From Trochalopteron elliotii (Eukaryota > Chordata > Aves > Passeriformes > Leiothrichidae): a DNA stretch of 64,000 nucleotides. Every line of letters starts with the position of its first letter. Position 1 is the stretch's first letter. The stretch lies in NCBI GenBank assembly GCA_024734555.1, contig JANPWX010000557.1, positions 201,670 to 265,669 on the forward strand, in the 5' to 3' direction. A program made the translations under genes and the position numbers. The notes under the pieces were generated by a model, which was given only the letters and a program-made list of their open reading frames with translations, was not told the DNA's origin and made no database searches. Below, one piece after another: positions 37,901 through 49,900 of this stretch.

Positions 37901-40900
37901 ACCAGCTCCCTGAATCCTGGCTACAATTGCTCCCAGAAGAGGGTTGTGTGGGAAAATCTTGGAGCTGTTTTGTACAAGGAGACACAGGATGGGGGTGGAA
38001 AGTTCTTCCTGGCTTCTGCAGAACAAAAGCTATCAGATGTAAAGGAGTATTCTGCCTGAAGGTTTATTTTGTGGTGCTGTTGCACTGTGTATGTGTTGAT
38101 AGCTACCAGATGTTGCATCCAAGTGTCCTCCTGCATCTCCATCGCTTCAGGCCACCTATAAGTTCAGTTAGTTATGCCTTCCACAGGATGAAAAAAGAGC
38201 TTCTGAAGGACAGGGGTCTAAAATGAAGTCTTTGTCATGTAAAGAATTACATTTTTAATGAGGGTCAAAGCAATAAAGCTAAACATAAGATTTAAGTATT
38301 TAAAACTCTGAAACTGTCTTTAGAACAAGAGAATGAAAGTAATTTTCTCCTGTTTTCATAGACAACAGGGGAAATCTTTGTTTTTTGTGATGTACAGTCC
38401 ATGTCTAACCAGGAAATTAGCAATATTCAGATGGGCTTCATCAACCAGATTTGAGCCAGGATGGCATTTAAAGCCCAAGCAAACATTTGATGTACTTTTC
38501 CATCAAGGATCTCAGGAGCAGATTTAACAGAAAAAGTAATTTTAAGTCTTAAGAATCCTAAGATGTATTTTCATACACTTAATACCAGGTTGAGAAGTCT
38601 CACTAAGAAGCTTTCTCATGGTGCAAAGCTGCACATTAATGATATGATGACTAAGGTGTTTTACTGTTTATAGCCCTAAGTTTTTGAAAGCCTGATTGAT
38701 TCTTCCCAACTTGTGATATCACTGGAGAGGAGATATCTGAGGTGGTTTGGATTTTTTTCCCCTGACAAGCTGTTGTTCTGTGCCTGGTTCATGTGGAACT
38801 GGTGTGTCCACTTGCCACTGCTGCCTTCTCTGTCCATTCTGTTAACTCAGCTCATCTCTTTTTCTTCCTTCCAATGTGTACTGTGCACATCACTAAATGT
38901 AAGAAGTGAATTCCAGAAAGTTTCACAGGTACCTCCTAATGACAGTCAAATGATTGATCCATCTGGTTCTAAGAGAAGCAGCTGAAAGCATCACCTGTCT
39001 GGTGCTCCAGTGCTTGCTGCAGAGAGGTGAGCAACACACAGGGAGCTGCAGGCAGTACCCTGTGCTTGGCTGCCCTCAGTCTGCACAGGCCAGTCTCTCT
39101 CCTGGGCCACCAGGTATTAAATCCCCAGGTATTAAGGTCCCACAGGGGGTTCAAATGACAATATCTGAGCCACCCACTACTGTGCAGCTTATCTGACAGT
39201 TTAAAGAGATGTCTGTGTGTGCTGCTTCCCTTTCCCAATCCCTTAGGAATTTAGCCATGCTGAGGGACTTCAGACACAACAGGAAACTGTGTTCTTTTCC
39301 TTCCTTGGTGTTGGGGTTATCAGAGGGACTGCTGTCCTGCACACTCACCTCTCTGGCTCTACTCTCCCAAAGAGCTGAGGTCAGTTTCCAGAGCCTTGGA
39401 GCCTGGAGAGTCACTACTCCTGCACCCTGACAAGGCACTAAATTCCTTTCTTCAGTAGTTCTGGGAACTGACCAGGAAGGAATGACCTGAATTTACCTCT
39501 GGACTTTGTGAAGTGCAGTTACCTGAATGAACCCCTTAAACCTCAGTGCTCTGAAAAAGGAAGAGGTGCTGGGTCCCACAGGGAGCTGTGACACCCACTA
39601 GTGTTACATTGCACCCAAGCCAGGCTGGCAGGGAAAAATCATTTCCCTCCATAGGGCTTGGATAACTGTTCCCATGCTGTGTCAGGTTTCTTGACAAATA
39701 CTGACCCAAGAGGTTAAAGCAGCTATTTTCCAAATCAACTCCTAAGAAGAGCTCAGGAGGCAGCATCTGGTCAGACACAGAAATCTGTACAGGTGTCAGC
39801 CCAGAAGATGGGCTGGCTGCCTTGATGTTCTGTCCAGGTGTGACCATTAAGGATGTGGATATAACTTTTGGACAGGCCACCTCAAGGTCACAATGATGTC
39901 CTGGGAATCATCACTGGGATGACAGAGGTAAGTGTTGCACTGCTGGTGGCAAATGACAGGGCTCTTACCCTGTGGGAGGCAGTATCTGACATTGGAAATT
40001 TATGAATATTGAGAAATTATATCTCTAAGGATAAACACCCTCTTTTCTTCAGAGGTATCTCCTCTTCTCAGGGTTTTTGAGTAATTTCCTTTCAGCAGAG
40101 ACACTGTCCTGCTTGCCCTGAGCACTGGCTGCAGAGAAGGCAGTGCCAGGGAAGGCTCCCAGTGCCTAAGAGATGGAGTTTGGAGGTGTGTCTGGAGGGG
40201 CCTCTGGAGCACACCCTTCCCCATTATGTGTGTTCTTAGCAAATGTCTGCTGCTGCACAGAACACCTTGAGTTCTTTTCACTATGCAGGTGTTGGAATTG
40301 GTGTGTAATCCCATAGGTGCATGCTGCAGTAGAAGAACATGTGTTGTTTGTGTGTGGGGTCTTCAAATGCCTAATTAAATAGCTTGAATTATCTAGCAAT
40401 AAATTTACCCCTTTAAGGCAGAGCTTTCCAGCCTGGCTTTTTTTCCACCGTGATTTTGAATTGGGATTGCTCTTTAGGGTTTTGATATTTGTGCTTCAAA
40501 CCTATGATTAAGGTGTTGGGTGTTTCCTCATTGTTTCCCAGCTTCCTTATGGCCATTGCTAATTGCAAAGTATCCCTGAGGGAGTGGCATAGGAAGGTCC
40601 TGGACTGGATTGGTTCTTTGTGCTAATGTGCTTAAGCTTTATATTGTTTAACAGTGAGATGAGATGAGATAACCTTTGAGGAAAAAGGTGGCCATGTAAA
40701 AAAAAAAAAAAAAGAAAATAATGAGAAATAGGTCCAGGCAGTAGAGCAGCATTTTGGAGAGGGGAGGGAAGTCCCTGTGGTGGAAGAAAATGGGGTCTGT
40801 GAAGCAGCTGTTGTTCAAACATTGTCCATGCAGTAGCCTGTGGTAAGTCAAGGAATATTGATGAGGCAGAGCCATGTGGATCCTTCCCTGGAGCCATCTA

Positions 40901-43900
40901 TGAATAATGATACTCAATATGCTAAATATTTAAATACTGTTAAGTTTTGATAGTTTTAAGTATATTTTTCAAATAGAGGATTCAACCTGACTGATACTTT
41001 TCTGAGCATGAAAGTGAGTGTTTGACTTAGAATCATTTAGGTTGGAAAAGACCTTTAAGATCAAGTCCAGCTGCATGGTCTCCTCCACTTACCTTGTTAT
41101 ATGGCCTTAACCATCCATGCTTCTCTTTAGCTGTGGAGTGGAAGCACAGCCAGTAACACCAGAGCACAGAACTTGTCCCTCTTTGAGCTGCTGTCCCCAG
41201 ATCCTCACTGTCTGGACTTGAGAAATCTTCTTCTGACTCTTTCATGCTGTAAAGGAAAGGCTTTCATTTTAAAATTTCCACTTTTTTTCCCAGTGATCCT
41301 ATAAGCTGATCTGCAAAGGTGCCCTCTTCAGAGGAGTGAGGGAAGCTGGGGGTCAGCATTAGCCAGGCAGAGATGCATTAGGGCCTTGAGTGGCAGGTGA
41401 AAGTCCACTTGGCTTCACTGGATCAAAGAAAACTTTCAGATGTGTTGAAATCTACTTAAAGGGTGAAATGCAGAAGCTATTCCTATCACCTGCTGCCCAA
41501 AGCTGGCCCTTGAGCATGTGAGGTGCTGAGCACATTGTGTGTTTTCCCCAGCTATGGCACATTGCTGTTATCCTTCCTGGAGCTGTCACTGGGAGCTTGC
41601 CTGTGCCCACCGTTTTGGTGCTCTCAGAGCAGGGCTGAGAGTGCTGACAAGCAAAGCAAATGCTGTGTTTAAAAGATAAGCACTTTGAGAGTCCTAACTT
41701 GGAACTGAATTGGAGTTCAAAATTCAGGCATTAAAATGTAGAGAGCTGGCATAGTCTGAAAAGCAATTACTGTGTGTATTTGCGAAAAGGATATCACTGG
41801 GGGGAGGTGAGCTGTAGAAAGATACTGGGACTTGCTTAAAAAGAGTATGGCTGGTATCCAGGGAATTTAGAAACCGTAGGAAGAAAACTGGAGGTGTCTT
41901 AGCAGGCTAGCTGGGGTGTCTGTGGAAATAAAGTACTTAAAGGATGCAGACTGGCACCTTCTGCTAAAGGACAAATGGCCTGGATAACCAGACAGGAAAG
42001 GAGGCCTGAGGAGGGAGCAAGTAGATATGGAAGCTTGTGGGGCATAGTGGATGGTCCCAGTGCTAGTGGGTAATGGGTTTTGTGTAAAAGGACTTTGAAA
42101 AAGAGGTACTAGGAGCTATCTGGGTTAAAATAATCCTTATATAGCATCTTAATCTGTTACATTTAGCTACTGAATTTTTAGAATTCTCTCAGTTATCTTC
42201 CTAATGCCTCAGTTCTGTTAGTGCCAGTTTTAACATGCCCATCAGTGGTGTGCCTGAAGCAGTGTTCTGTCAGCTCAGGATGGATGGTGATAGCTTTGTG
42301 CTCTCACTCTCAGGCCTCCCCTGACCTTGAAGACCAGGAGCCCTGAGCATGCCATGCTGGTTAACCTTGGATCACTGTTGAAATAAATACCTTACTGCTA
42401 AATGCTTCAAGATGATGCCACGTGCTCTTCAGCTCTGTAGCGTCTCTGATGCCCAAGGGCCAAATATCCTGCTCCTTGAGTGACCACTAACACAGTGTTT
42501 ATGTTGTCAGTTGTCATCTCAGCGTTAGTCTTGATGGAGATCTGTAATAATAGTACACAGCAAAGTTGTTTGGATCAATTTGGTGATGTAACAATTCCTC
42601 AGGGATCCACCACTTTTCAAACCATCCTTTTCCCTTGTCTATCCTGAATCTTCTGCCTTGGCGGTCAGCCACTTAGCAGTAGAGCACTGGACACACTGCT
42701 AGATCAGGCCAATAAAAAGAAATCCCTGCGCTGCAACTGGTTTGAGAGCTCGAGAAAGAGGCTGAGTGCCTTGGGGAAAATCCTGCCTCATGAGGGATTT
42801 GCTTGTAGTTACTCTTGCTGTAGGAAATGCCAGATTGCTGCAGTACCCTGCAGCAGCCTGGATTGTTCTTGTTTCTTCATGTCACGCTCCGTTTTCTAAC
42901 TGTTTCTAACTATTCCATCTAACATGCAGATGGATTGTGGTTTGTGGGCTCACAGCTTTTCTCATCTGCTTTTTGTCAGAGGTAAGCAGATGTACTGCCT
43001 GTTGCTCTGTGCAGTTGAGTCCCTTGTACAGCAGCTGCTAATGAGTTTGGAGATAAAAACATCAGCATATGGAAAACAGGGGATGAGAAGCCAGTTTCTG
43101 TGGCTGAGATGATCTTCTTCTGAAATATGTCCAGGTGGTCTCTTATCCTCCCAGGTGTTGGCCCTCTGCTTTGTCCCAGGAAGGTGCTGCCTCCTCAGTT
43201 CCATGAGCAGCTGGGGATATTTAGGGAGACCTTTGGTGTTTGACCTCACCTGCCTGCCTAATTTGAAGGTGAATCCTGTCAGGGAGAGAACCCTGTGCTC
43301 TCCCTGCCAGCTCCCACTCAGCCTCTGCATGGTTCATGCCAGTGGAATAGGATGCCATTATATAACTTGCATTGTGTGGCGGTTGGGGGTTGTTAAATCT
43401 GCATTTCTAATCCATACTCAAATAGGAGCAGAACCTGAAAGCATTCTGATTTGCAGTTCCAATTAGATCACCTGGCTTGTGCTGTCAGCCCCTTGGCTCC
43501 TGTGCTGTGCCATCCAGTGCATGTGGAGGCCAGGGCTGGAATGTACCCTGAGGATGGTAAGAGCTTTTTATTCTGGGAAGTGCTGTAGGAACCAAAAGCA
43601 TCTACTGCATTCCCAGACTGTCTCCTGGGGTAGTGTCTGAGCATTCCCAAGGCAATAAACAGTTGTCATTAATAATTTTAAATAATTTTTAAATGACGGA
43701 TGTATACTGATTTTTGAATAACCATCCTAATTATAGTGAATATGCATAAGAGGGCTGAATTAACATCATATAAACAAGGTTAGTTCTGGTATATTAATGT
43801 GACTGCTTCGCTGTGCTGTCCTTAAGCATTCTTTTGTAATAATCTTCATATGCAGTTTTTTATTTGTTTACAAATGGTATTTTGAGTTAATTTTTATCAC

Positions 43901-46900
43901 ATTGAACCACATGAGTCTTCCAGCTTGGTTATTACTCAGCAAGAAGGATACCTGAACCTTTCAGTTCATGGTACAGATATTTTCTATTTAATCAGTCCAC
44001 AAACAATATGAGGAAGTAATTAGCTGACGTGGTGTTTGGTTTGTGCATGAGCCAGATGGTTCATTTCTGGTGTAGGCACCTTCTGCACTGCCTTGGGGTT
44101 GTGGCCAAGAAGAAAAGTTTGGCTTATTAATCCTTGTGGATTTGGGTGCTTGGTAGCTGAGCCTTGGTTCTGTTCCAAAACTGATGTGTGCCGCCCCGGG
44201 TGTGTTATCTGTACAGGTGAGACTGACAATTGCTGTTCCACTAAGTCAGGTACTCATGATCTTCTCTGTGACCAGGGATAGTGGCACCCTGGATGGATGG
44301 CTGTTGCCACCCCCTTGGCAGAGCTGGAGGACATTCCTCCACAGCAATCAATCCGTGGTGGTGTTGGTTGCTGCTTCCACAGCTCCGTGCGGTTTCACAG
44401 TCCCCATTGTAGCTGCCGAAGCGTGACCTGTGGGGTGAAATGCTTGGAGTGCTGTCAGCTCATTGTTTGGAGGCTCCAAAGGGAAATTTTACTGAAGGTT
44501 TTAGTGTTTGGATAGATTCAGTTAAAGCAGAAGCCTGGTTTGATTTGAGGGAGTGGCCATGTCCGAGAGCTCTCCTTCCACATTTCTAATTTTCTAGGTC
44601 ACTCTTGGATGCTCTAATTTTTTTTTCAGAGAAACAGTTAGCAAATCTTTGACACTGATGATTTGTATTCTGTCATCTCAGTCTTGAGAGCAAAGAGATA
44701 CTTTTTTGGCAAGTTCTCCCCCTCCTCAACCCCCAGTCATCATCATTAAAAGGCTGTCAACAAGCATGAAAAATCCCAGCGTGCTAACTGTAAATGCTAA
44801 TTGACAGACAAGCAGCTGAAGCAGTCGCTTGTGCAGTGCCTGACCTGCAGCAGGCTGTCTCCTGGCCCTGGCAGTTGCTCCATAGGCTCCCTAGGAAGTG
44901 GAATCAGAAAGCTCAGTGCTCGTGTACCTGCAGAGCCAGGCTGGGCTCTGTGCAGAGCAGTGCTGTTACAAACAGGGTAAACTAGAGGTGAGCTAAACCC
45001 AACCTCAAAAGTGGGCATGATGGGTCCTGGGGTGTGGTCTAGCTTTTTTCTCACAGGTAGGCCTACCTTCCTGGTATTCTTTAATGCATCTTTTGGGAAC
45101 AAAAAGCTTGGAAACTGCTTTAGTAAAACTAGCTTTGTTGCTGTGCCCTGCTGACACAGTCTCCAAAGTGCTTTTGGAAGGATTGTGTCACCTGTGGATG
45201 TCATGGTTAAGGGATTTTCTCCTTTTTCTTTCCGTCTGTAAAAAACCTGTTCCTGTGGGGTTTGTCCCTGCTCAGTGAAGAGCTTTGAGACATGACTGTA
45301 CTGTGTGTGCTCTCTGCAAACAGGCTTTATGGTTTCCTGGCACAGCTCTCTAGGACCATCTCATGGTAGGGTTGCTCTGTGGATCAGTCTGCTGACAGGA
45401 GTATTTACATACTTGGCCATAGGGCAGATTTTTTAGTAGCTGAACTGGCTGGGACTGAATTGTATCGCTTAGATTAGAATTCAGTGTTGCATCTCCAATG
45501 ACCTCTAAGTAAAAAATCCATGTATAACTGTGTTTGAAAGGTATCAAACAGTATCACAAATCATTGCTCCCAGCAGTAAAATCCTGATGCTCTGTTTTGA
45601 TGAATTTGGCGATTCAGAAAACAGTAGAATCTGTTCATGCCCTTGGAAATCTGGGCATTTCCACGGCTGAGAGCTTGCTGTCCTAGTACTGCAAAGCTGT
45701 GCTGCCTTTTAAACCCTTCACTGGTGAGTCAACTCTGTGTTTACTGCTAGTTATGAGGGGGAGGTTCCTGACTGGGAAGACCAGAGAGACATTTCTGTTT
45801 CACTCTGACTTAGAAAAAGCCCAGCTGCTCCGAAGTACAGGGTATTAAAAATACAGAGGAATTAACAGACATAGTGCAGGTTGGTGTAAAAGTCCAGGAT
45901 AAAATGCCTGAATGTGGAAGAGATATGGTGCCAGACACAATATGTGGCATACTTTAAGCTCACCCTTTTTTTCCCCCTCCTAGCACTGTTCCCTGAAATC
46001 TTCAGAAAATTTTTGTCATTTCACCAAGATTTGCTCAATTGAAGTCTGCTCAATTGGACTAAAATTTAGAGTATTATCCAAAATTTTTTGCACAGTAAAG
46101 GAAGATCTAGATGAAGAAGAGTAAGCAGAGACAGGCACTAGAAGAAATAAAGGTTCTGAAAATATTTGTGATGGAATCTAGTAAGAAAATGGGAGAATGT
46201 CAGGATTCAATGGCTTTGAATTCCTCAATGTGTATCCTAAGTGAAAGACTCATTTTGGAGAGTTAAATGATGATTGCAACCTTGAAAATTATTTTATCAA
46301 GAAGAAATCAGTAAGAAAGATCTTGCTGAAAAAGTGAGCAGGCAATCAGCAGGGTGTTAGGGAAATCAGGGATTAATTATGCAAGTGACACTTTCTGCAG
46401 TCTCCGAAAATGGAATTTGCTGAAGGGACCAGCACCACCAGCACAACATGCACTTAAATACCATTTTCCATAAAACCAAAAATAATCTTAAGGGTTTTTG
46501 GCAAGGTTTGTCCTCAATGGCTGGTAGAAGAACGAAGCTCTGTGATGGATTGCTTCTGTCACAGGAGATGTTTTCTAATCAAGTTTTTTGTTTCCTGAGC
46601 TCGTAGGCAGGGCTGCAGCTGCCCACTGAGGGGCTGCTGTTCCCAAGGACTTCCCTGGGCTCATGAAGATGTGCACCCTGCCTTCTCCTCCTGCCTCTGC
46701 TCATTGTGTCCTGAGGCACCTATGGGCATTTCTAGCCTACTCCTGGCACTGCCCATCTCTGAAGTGTATGCTGGGATGTGGTGGGTACCCTGCTTGGGAG
46801 AGGGAGCATGTCTGTCTCAGGGACCAACATTTCCAGTGGGACAGCCATTATTTCCAATTCCTTTTCTCACTTGTGTTTCCTCATGTGCCTAAAAGAAGGT

Positions 46901-49900
46901 GCAAAGCCTCTTGTAGACAGGTAAAGTGAGCAATGCTCCCTGCTGTGAGCAGACCCTGAGCAGATTCTCCAAAGATGCATCAGTGTGCTCTGGGTGCACA
47001 CATCAGCCTTCAGCGAGGTCCGGTAACGGCTCAGCTTTCTGTCAGGCAAAGGCAAGTCCATGTTGGAAAGCTGTGCTTGAGCAGCTGGGTGGCAGAAAGG
47101 AACCCCTCAAAGTGTTCAACATAGGCCTGGTAGGAAAGGATGGCTTTGGTTCATAAAAGGCAGGATGTGAAGAGGGGAGGTGGTGGAACCCTGCTGTGTT
47201 CTTTCGTAGGAGTTAAAGGATTGTTGTACTGCCACTCAGTGATTCCCTCCTATGAACTCTTCACTCCCACTTTGCATATTCCCTAGCATCTCCCTCACGT
47301 TCTGCAGAGCAGTTTATGCATGGGTGTATCATGATTTCTGAATAATAACTCTGGGAACTTGTTTTCTCATGTTCATGGTTTGCACTGGGGGTTTTTGCAT
47401 GGTGAAGCTACTGGGTCAGAGTACCTGGGAAACTTCTGACTCAGCAGAGGTCCCCAAAATAGGCTGGGACCGTTTACAGCTCCCTGACATCTGTCTGTGC
47501 TCTCAGGCAGCAGCTCTCCTGGGACTTGGGAGGCCTGGGTCTGGTTCTCTTTATTGATACTGAGTCTCAAACTATGGCACTGGGGACTGGAATTGGCTGT
47601 GTGGTCTGGCAGTGCCTCCATTGACAGGAGATGTCTCATGGCTGTGTGCATCTGTGACTTGGCCTGCTGCATCCTGTGTGCCTAGGCATGGCCTGTTGTC
47701 CATGGCAGATGGGAGCCACCAGGAATTATTGCTGCTCCAGGCAGGAGCCAGGGGACTTGTACCTACGACCCATTTTATCTGCGTTTCAGCAGAGCTTGTG
47801 GGTGTGTTGGCACATCTCCAGAGCATCACTTGTGGATCTGGAAGCAGTGTATCTGTGGGCAGTGGAGGCCCTCAGGCACTGCTGCTCAGGAGCTGGAGGC
47901 CAGCCTTGGCAAGGAAGGGCTGGCTGCAGATTGGTGGCTCTGCTGGCTGCAGGGCCGGTGGCAGATTTCTGGTGTATTTCTCTGAAGAAAAGCCATGGTT
48001 TCATGACTGGTATGAAGAGTAACCCAAGTATGAAAATTCTTTCACCTGAGAGGATTTTTCCACACATTCCTCCTCAAGTAGCTGCCTTGAGGCCAGCCTG
48101 GTGGTGGCTGGTGTGAGGGAGTCTGTCCAGCTGCCCCTTGCAAGCACCTGGACTAAAGCAGATTAAAACAGTTTCCCACTCTAGTTATTTGTCTCTGCTC
48201 TTCCTGGGAGGTGGCAAGGCCTCTCTTGCCTGGTTCCTCTGGAGCTAGCTAACACAGCCTTGTAGCCCCATGCTAGAGCACAGGCTGTTTCCCTCCCACT
48301 TCCATGGCAAAGCTCCAGCTAACTGAACTGGGAGACTTTCTCCCCCTTTCACCCTGTTTCACTTGCAAAACCTTTAGGAACCAGAGAGCTCTCACCCCTT
48401 TCTTTGCCTCTGAGTAACCTGCGTGTGCTGGGCACGTTTGTCATTCACCCCCTTGTCTCAACAGGGAACTCTTACGATCGGTGGCAAAGAAGTGACCCTT
48501 GAATACACTCCGTGCCCAGAGTTTTGGCGCTGCAAACGTGTAAGTATGTGCTCAGAGCTGTGCTGTGCTTCCCCTGCTGGCACTCGTGGCAGTGGCAACT
48601 CAGAGTGTTAGTTGTTTGCTCGATGGCCAAAGTAAGCTCAGAGTAATTAGTACCTGGCCTGAAGCTCTTGCCACTTCTAAACTGTGCTTTTGCCTACCTT
48701 GTTTTTGGTCCCACCTCTGTGTGTATGTTGCTCTGGTACAGGTAGACAGATTTTTTATGCACAGAGCAGCCTTGTCCCTATGCAGTGGTTCCTTTTTAAA
48801 ATGTGGGAAAAATAGCATGTGGATCCTTTCTCCTTAAAAACCACAATAAGACTGTGATTCTGCCAACTGGAATGGAGCAGGCGTCGCTCTGGTTCATGTG
48901 TGTAACCACCCTTCTGCCTCACACAGGAACCCGTGGTCTAGCTGTGACTGTAGTAAGTGCAGCAGGGAAGGAAGCATGGAAACAGATCCAAGTTTAGGCA
49001 GCATGAACCAAGTCTAGTTCATGCTGGAAGTGGTCCATTTCTGGTAAGGCACAGTTGCCCAAGGGTCAGTTTTTTGTGTCCTTCCCAAGGTTCTCCGAGT
49101 ACAGGAACTTGGACTGCAGCAGGCTGGAGGTGATTGCTGGAGAAAGGACAGGATTGTTGTCTGCATTCCCACTGGCTGCAGGCTGAGAGGTTGCAGCAAG
49201 ACATGAAGGGATTGGTTCTAATTAGAGTCCCACCTTAACCACTGGATCACTCTGGGCTACACAGAACCTCATCCAGCTGACTGGATGCACTCAGCTGCAA
49301 GCAGAGCTGTTGTTCTGTGCCTTGCAGCACTCCAGAGGTGGAGGCACAAGTTTCAAGCAGTGGTTTCAAACAGTTCTCAGTGCACTGAGGTGGCTGCACT
49401 GTATGTCCCCACTGTTGCTGTGTGTAGCCATGGCCTGAAGGAGCTTTCTTGTGCCCAAGAGCATCCACAAGGCTTCAGTCGTAGGAAGCAATTGCTGTGA
49501 AACAAAAGCAATGCATTTGCAAAGAGCTCAAAGAGGAAGTCGGGAGTTCTGTGTTTGGAGAGAGCTGTGAAAATGGAGCAGTTGGCTCTCCCCACAGTGG
49601 CTCTAGGTGGGATAACCATCCAAGCCTGTGCAGCTCTGCCTCTTGGTTAGCAGACACCTCATCATTAACTCTCCAAATTACATCAATATCTACAGTTCAG
49701 CTCAGGTAAGGACTGCTTGAGGGGTGAGTTCACATTAGAGAATGCCAAGGTAACTTTGGACCCTTTGAAAGAACATTGTGCCTAGCAGGGAGCTTTTAAT
49801 CCAGCATCACTTAAGAGGGGGAAGAGTACCATCTCAAGGGCTGGCGAATAAATATATGCTCAGAAGATGAGTGAAAACCCTGTTCCCAAGGCAAACTCAG

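Larger units (their letters stand above)
29080..48464 (+). other. RBM6: RBM6 intron 6 (19.4 kb)
   Basis: The longest intron. It holds a partial CR1 (41028-41095) and A16 at 40698-40713. No nested gene, tRNA or tandem array was recognised. Confidence 0.7.

Noticed and set aside
41096..41260. Extension of the CR1 copy at 41028
   Set aside because: Beyond about 41095 the sequence no longer follows CR1 blocks that I know, so I did not extend the call.
42650..42760. Possible tRNA or SINE head
   Set aside because: No A-box/B-box pair and no cloverleaf could be drawn.
46663..48116. Cluster of short open frames before RBM6 exon 7
   Set aside because: All are under 150 codons, differ in strand and frame, and have no recognisable domain or splice context. 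Treated as intron.
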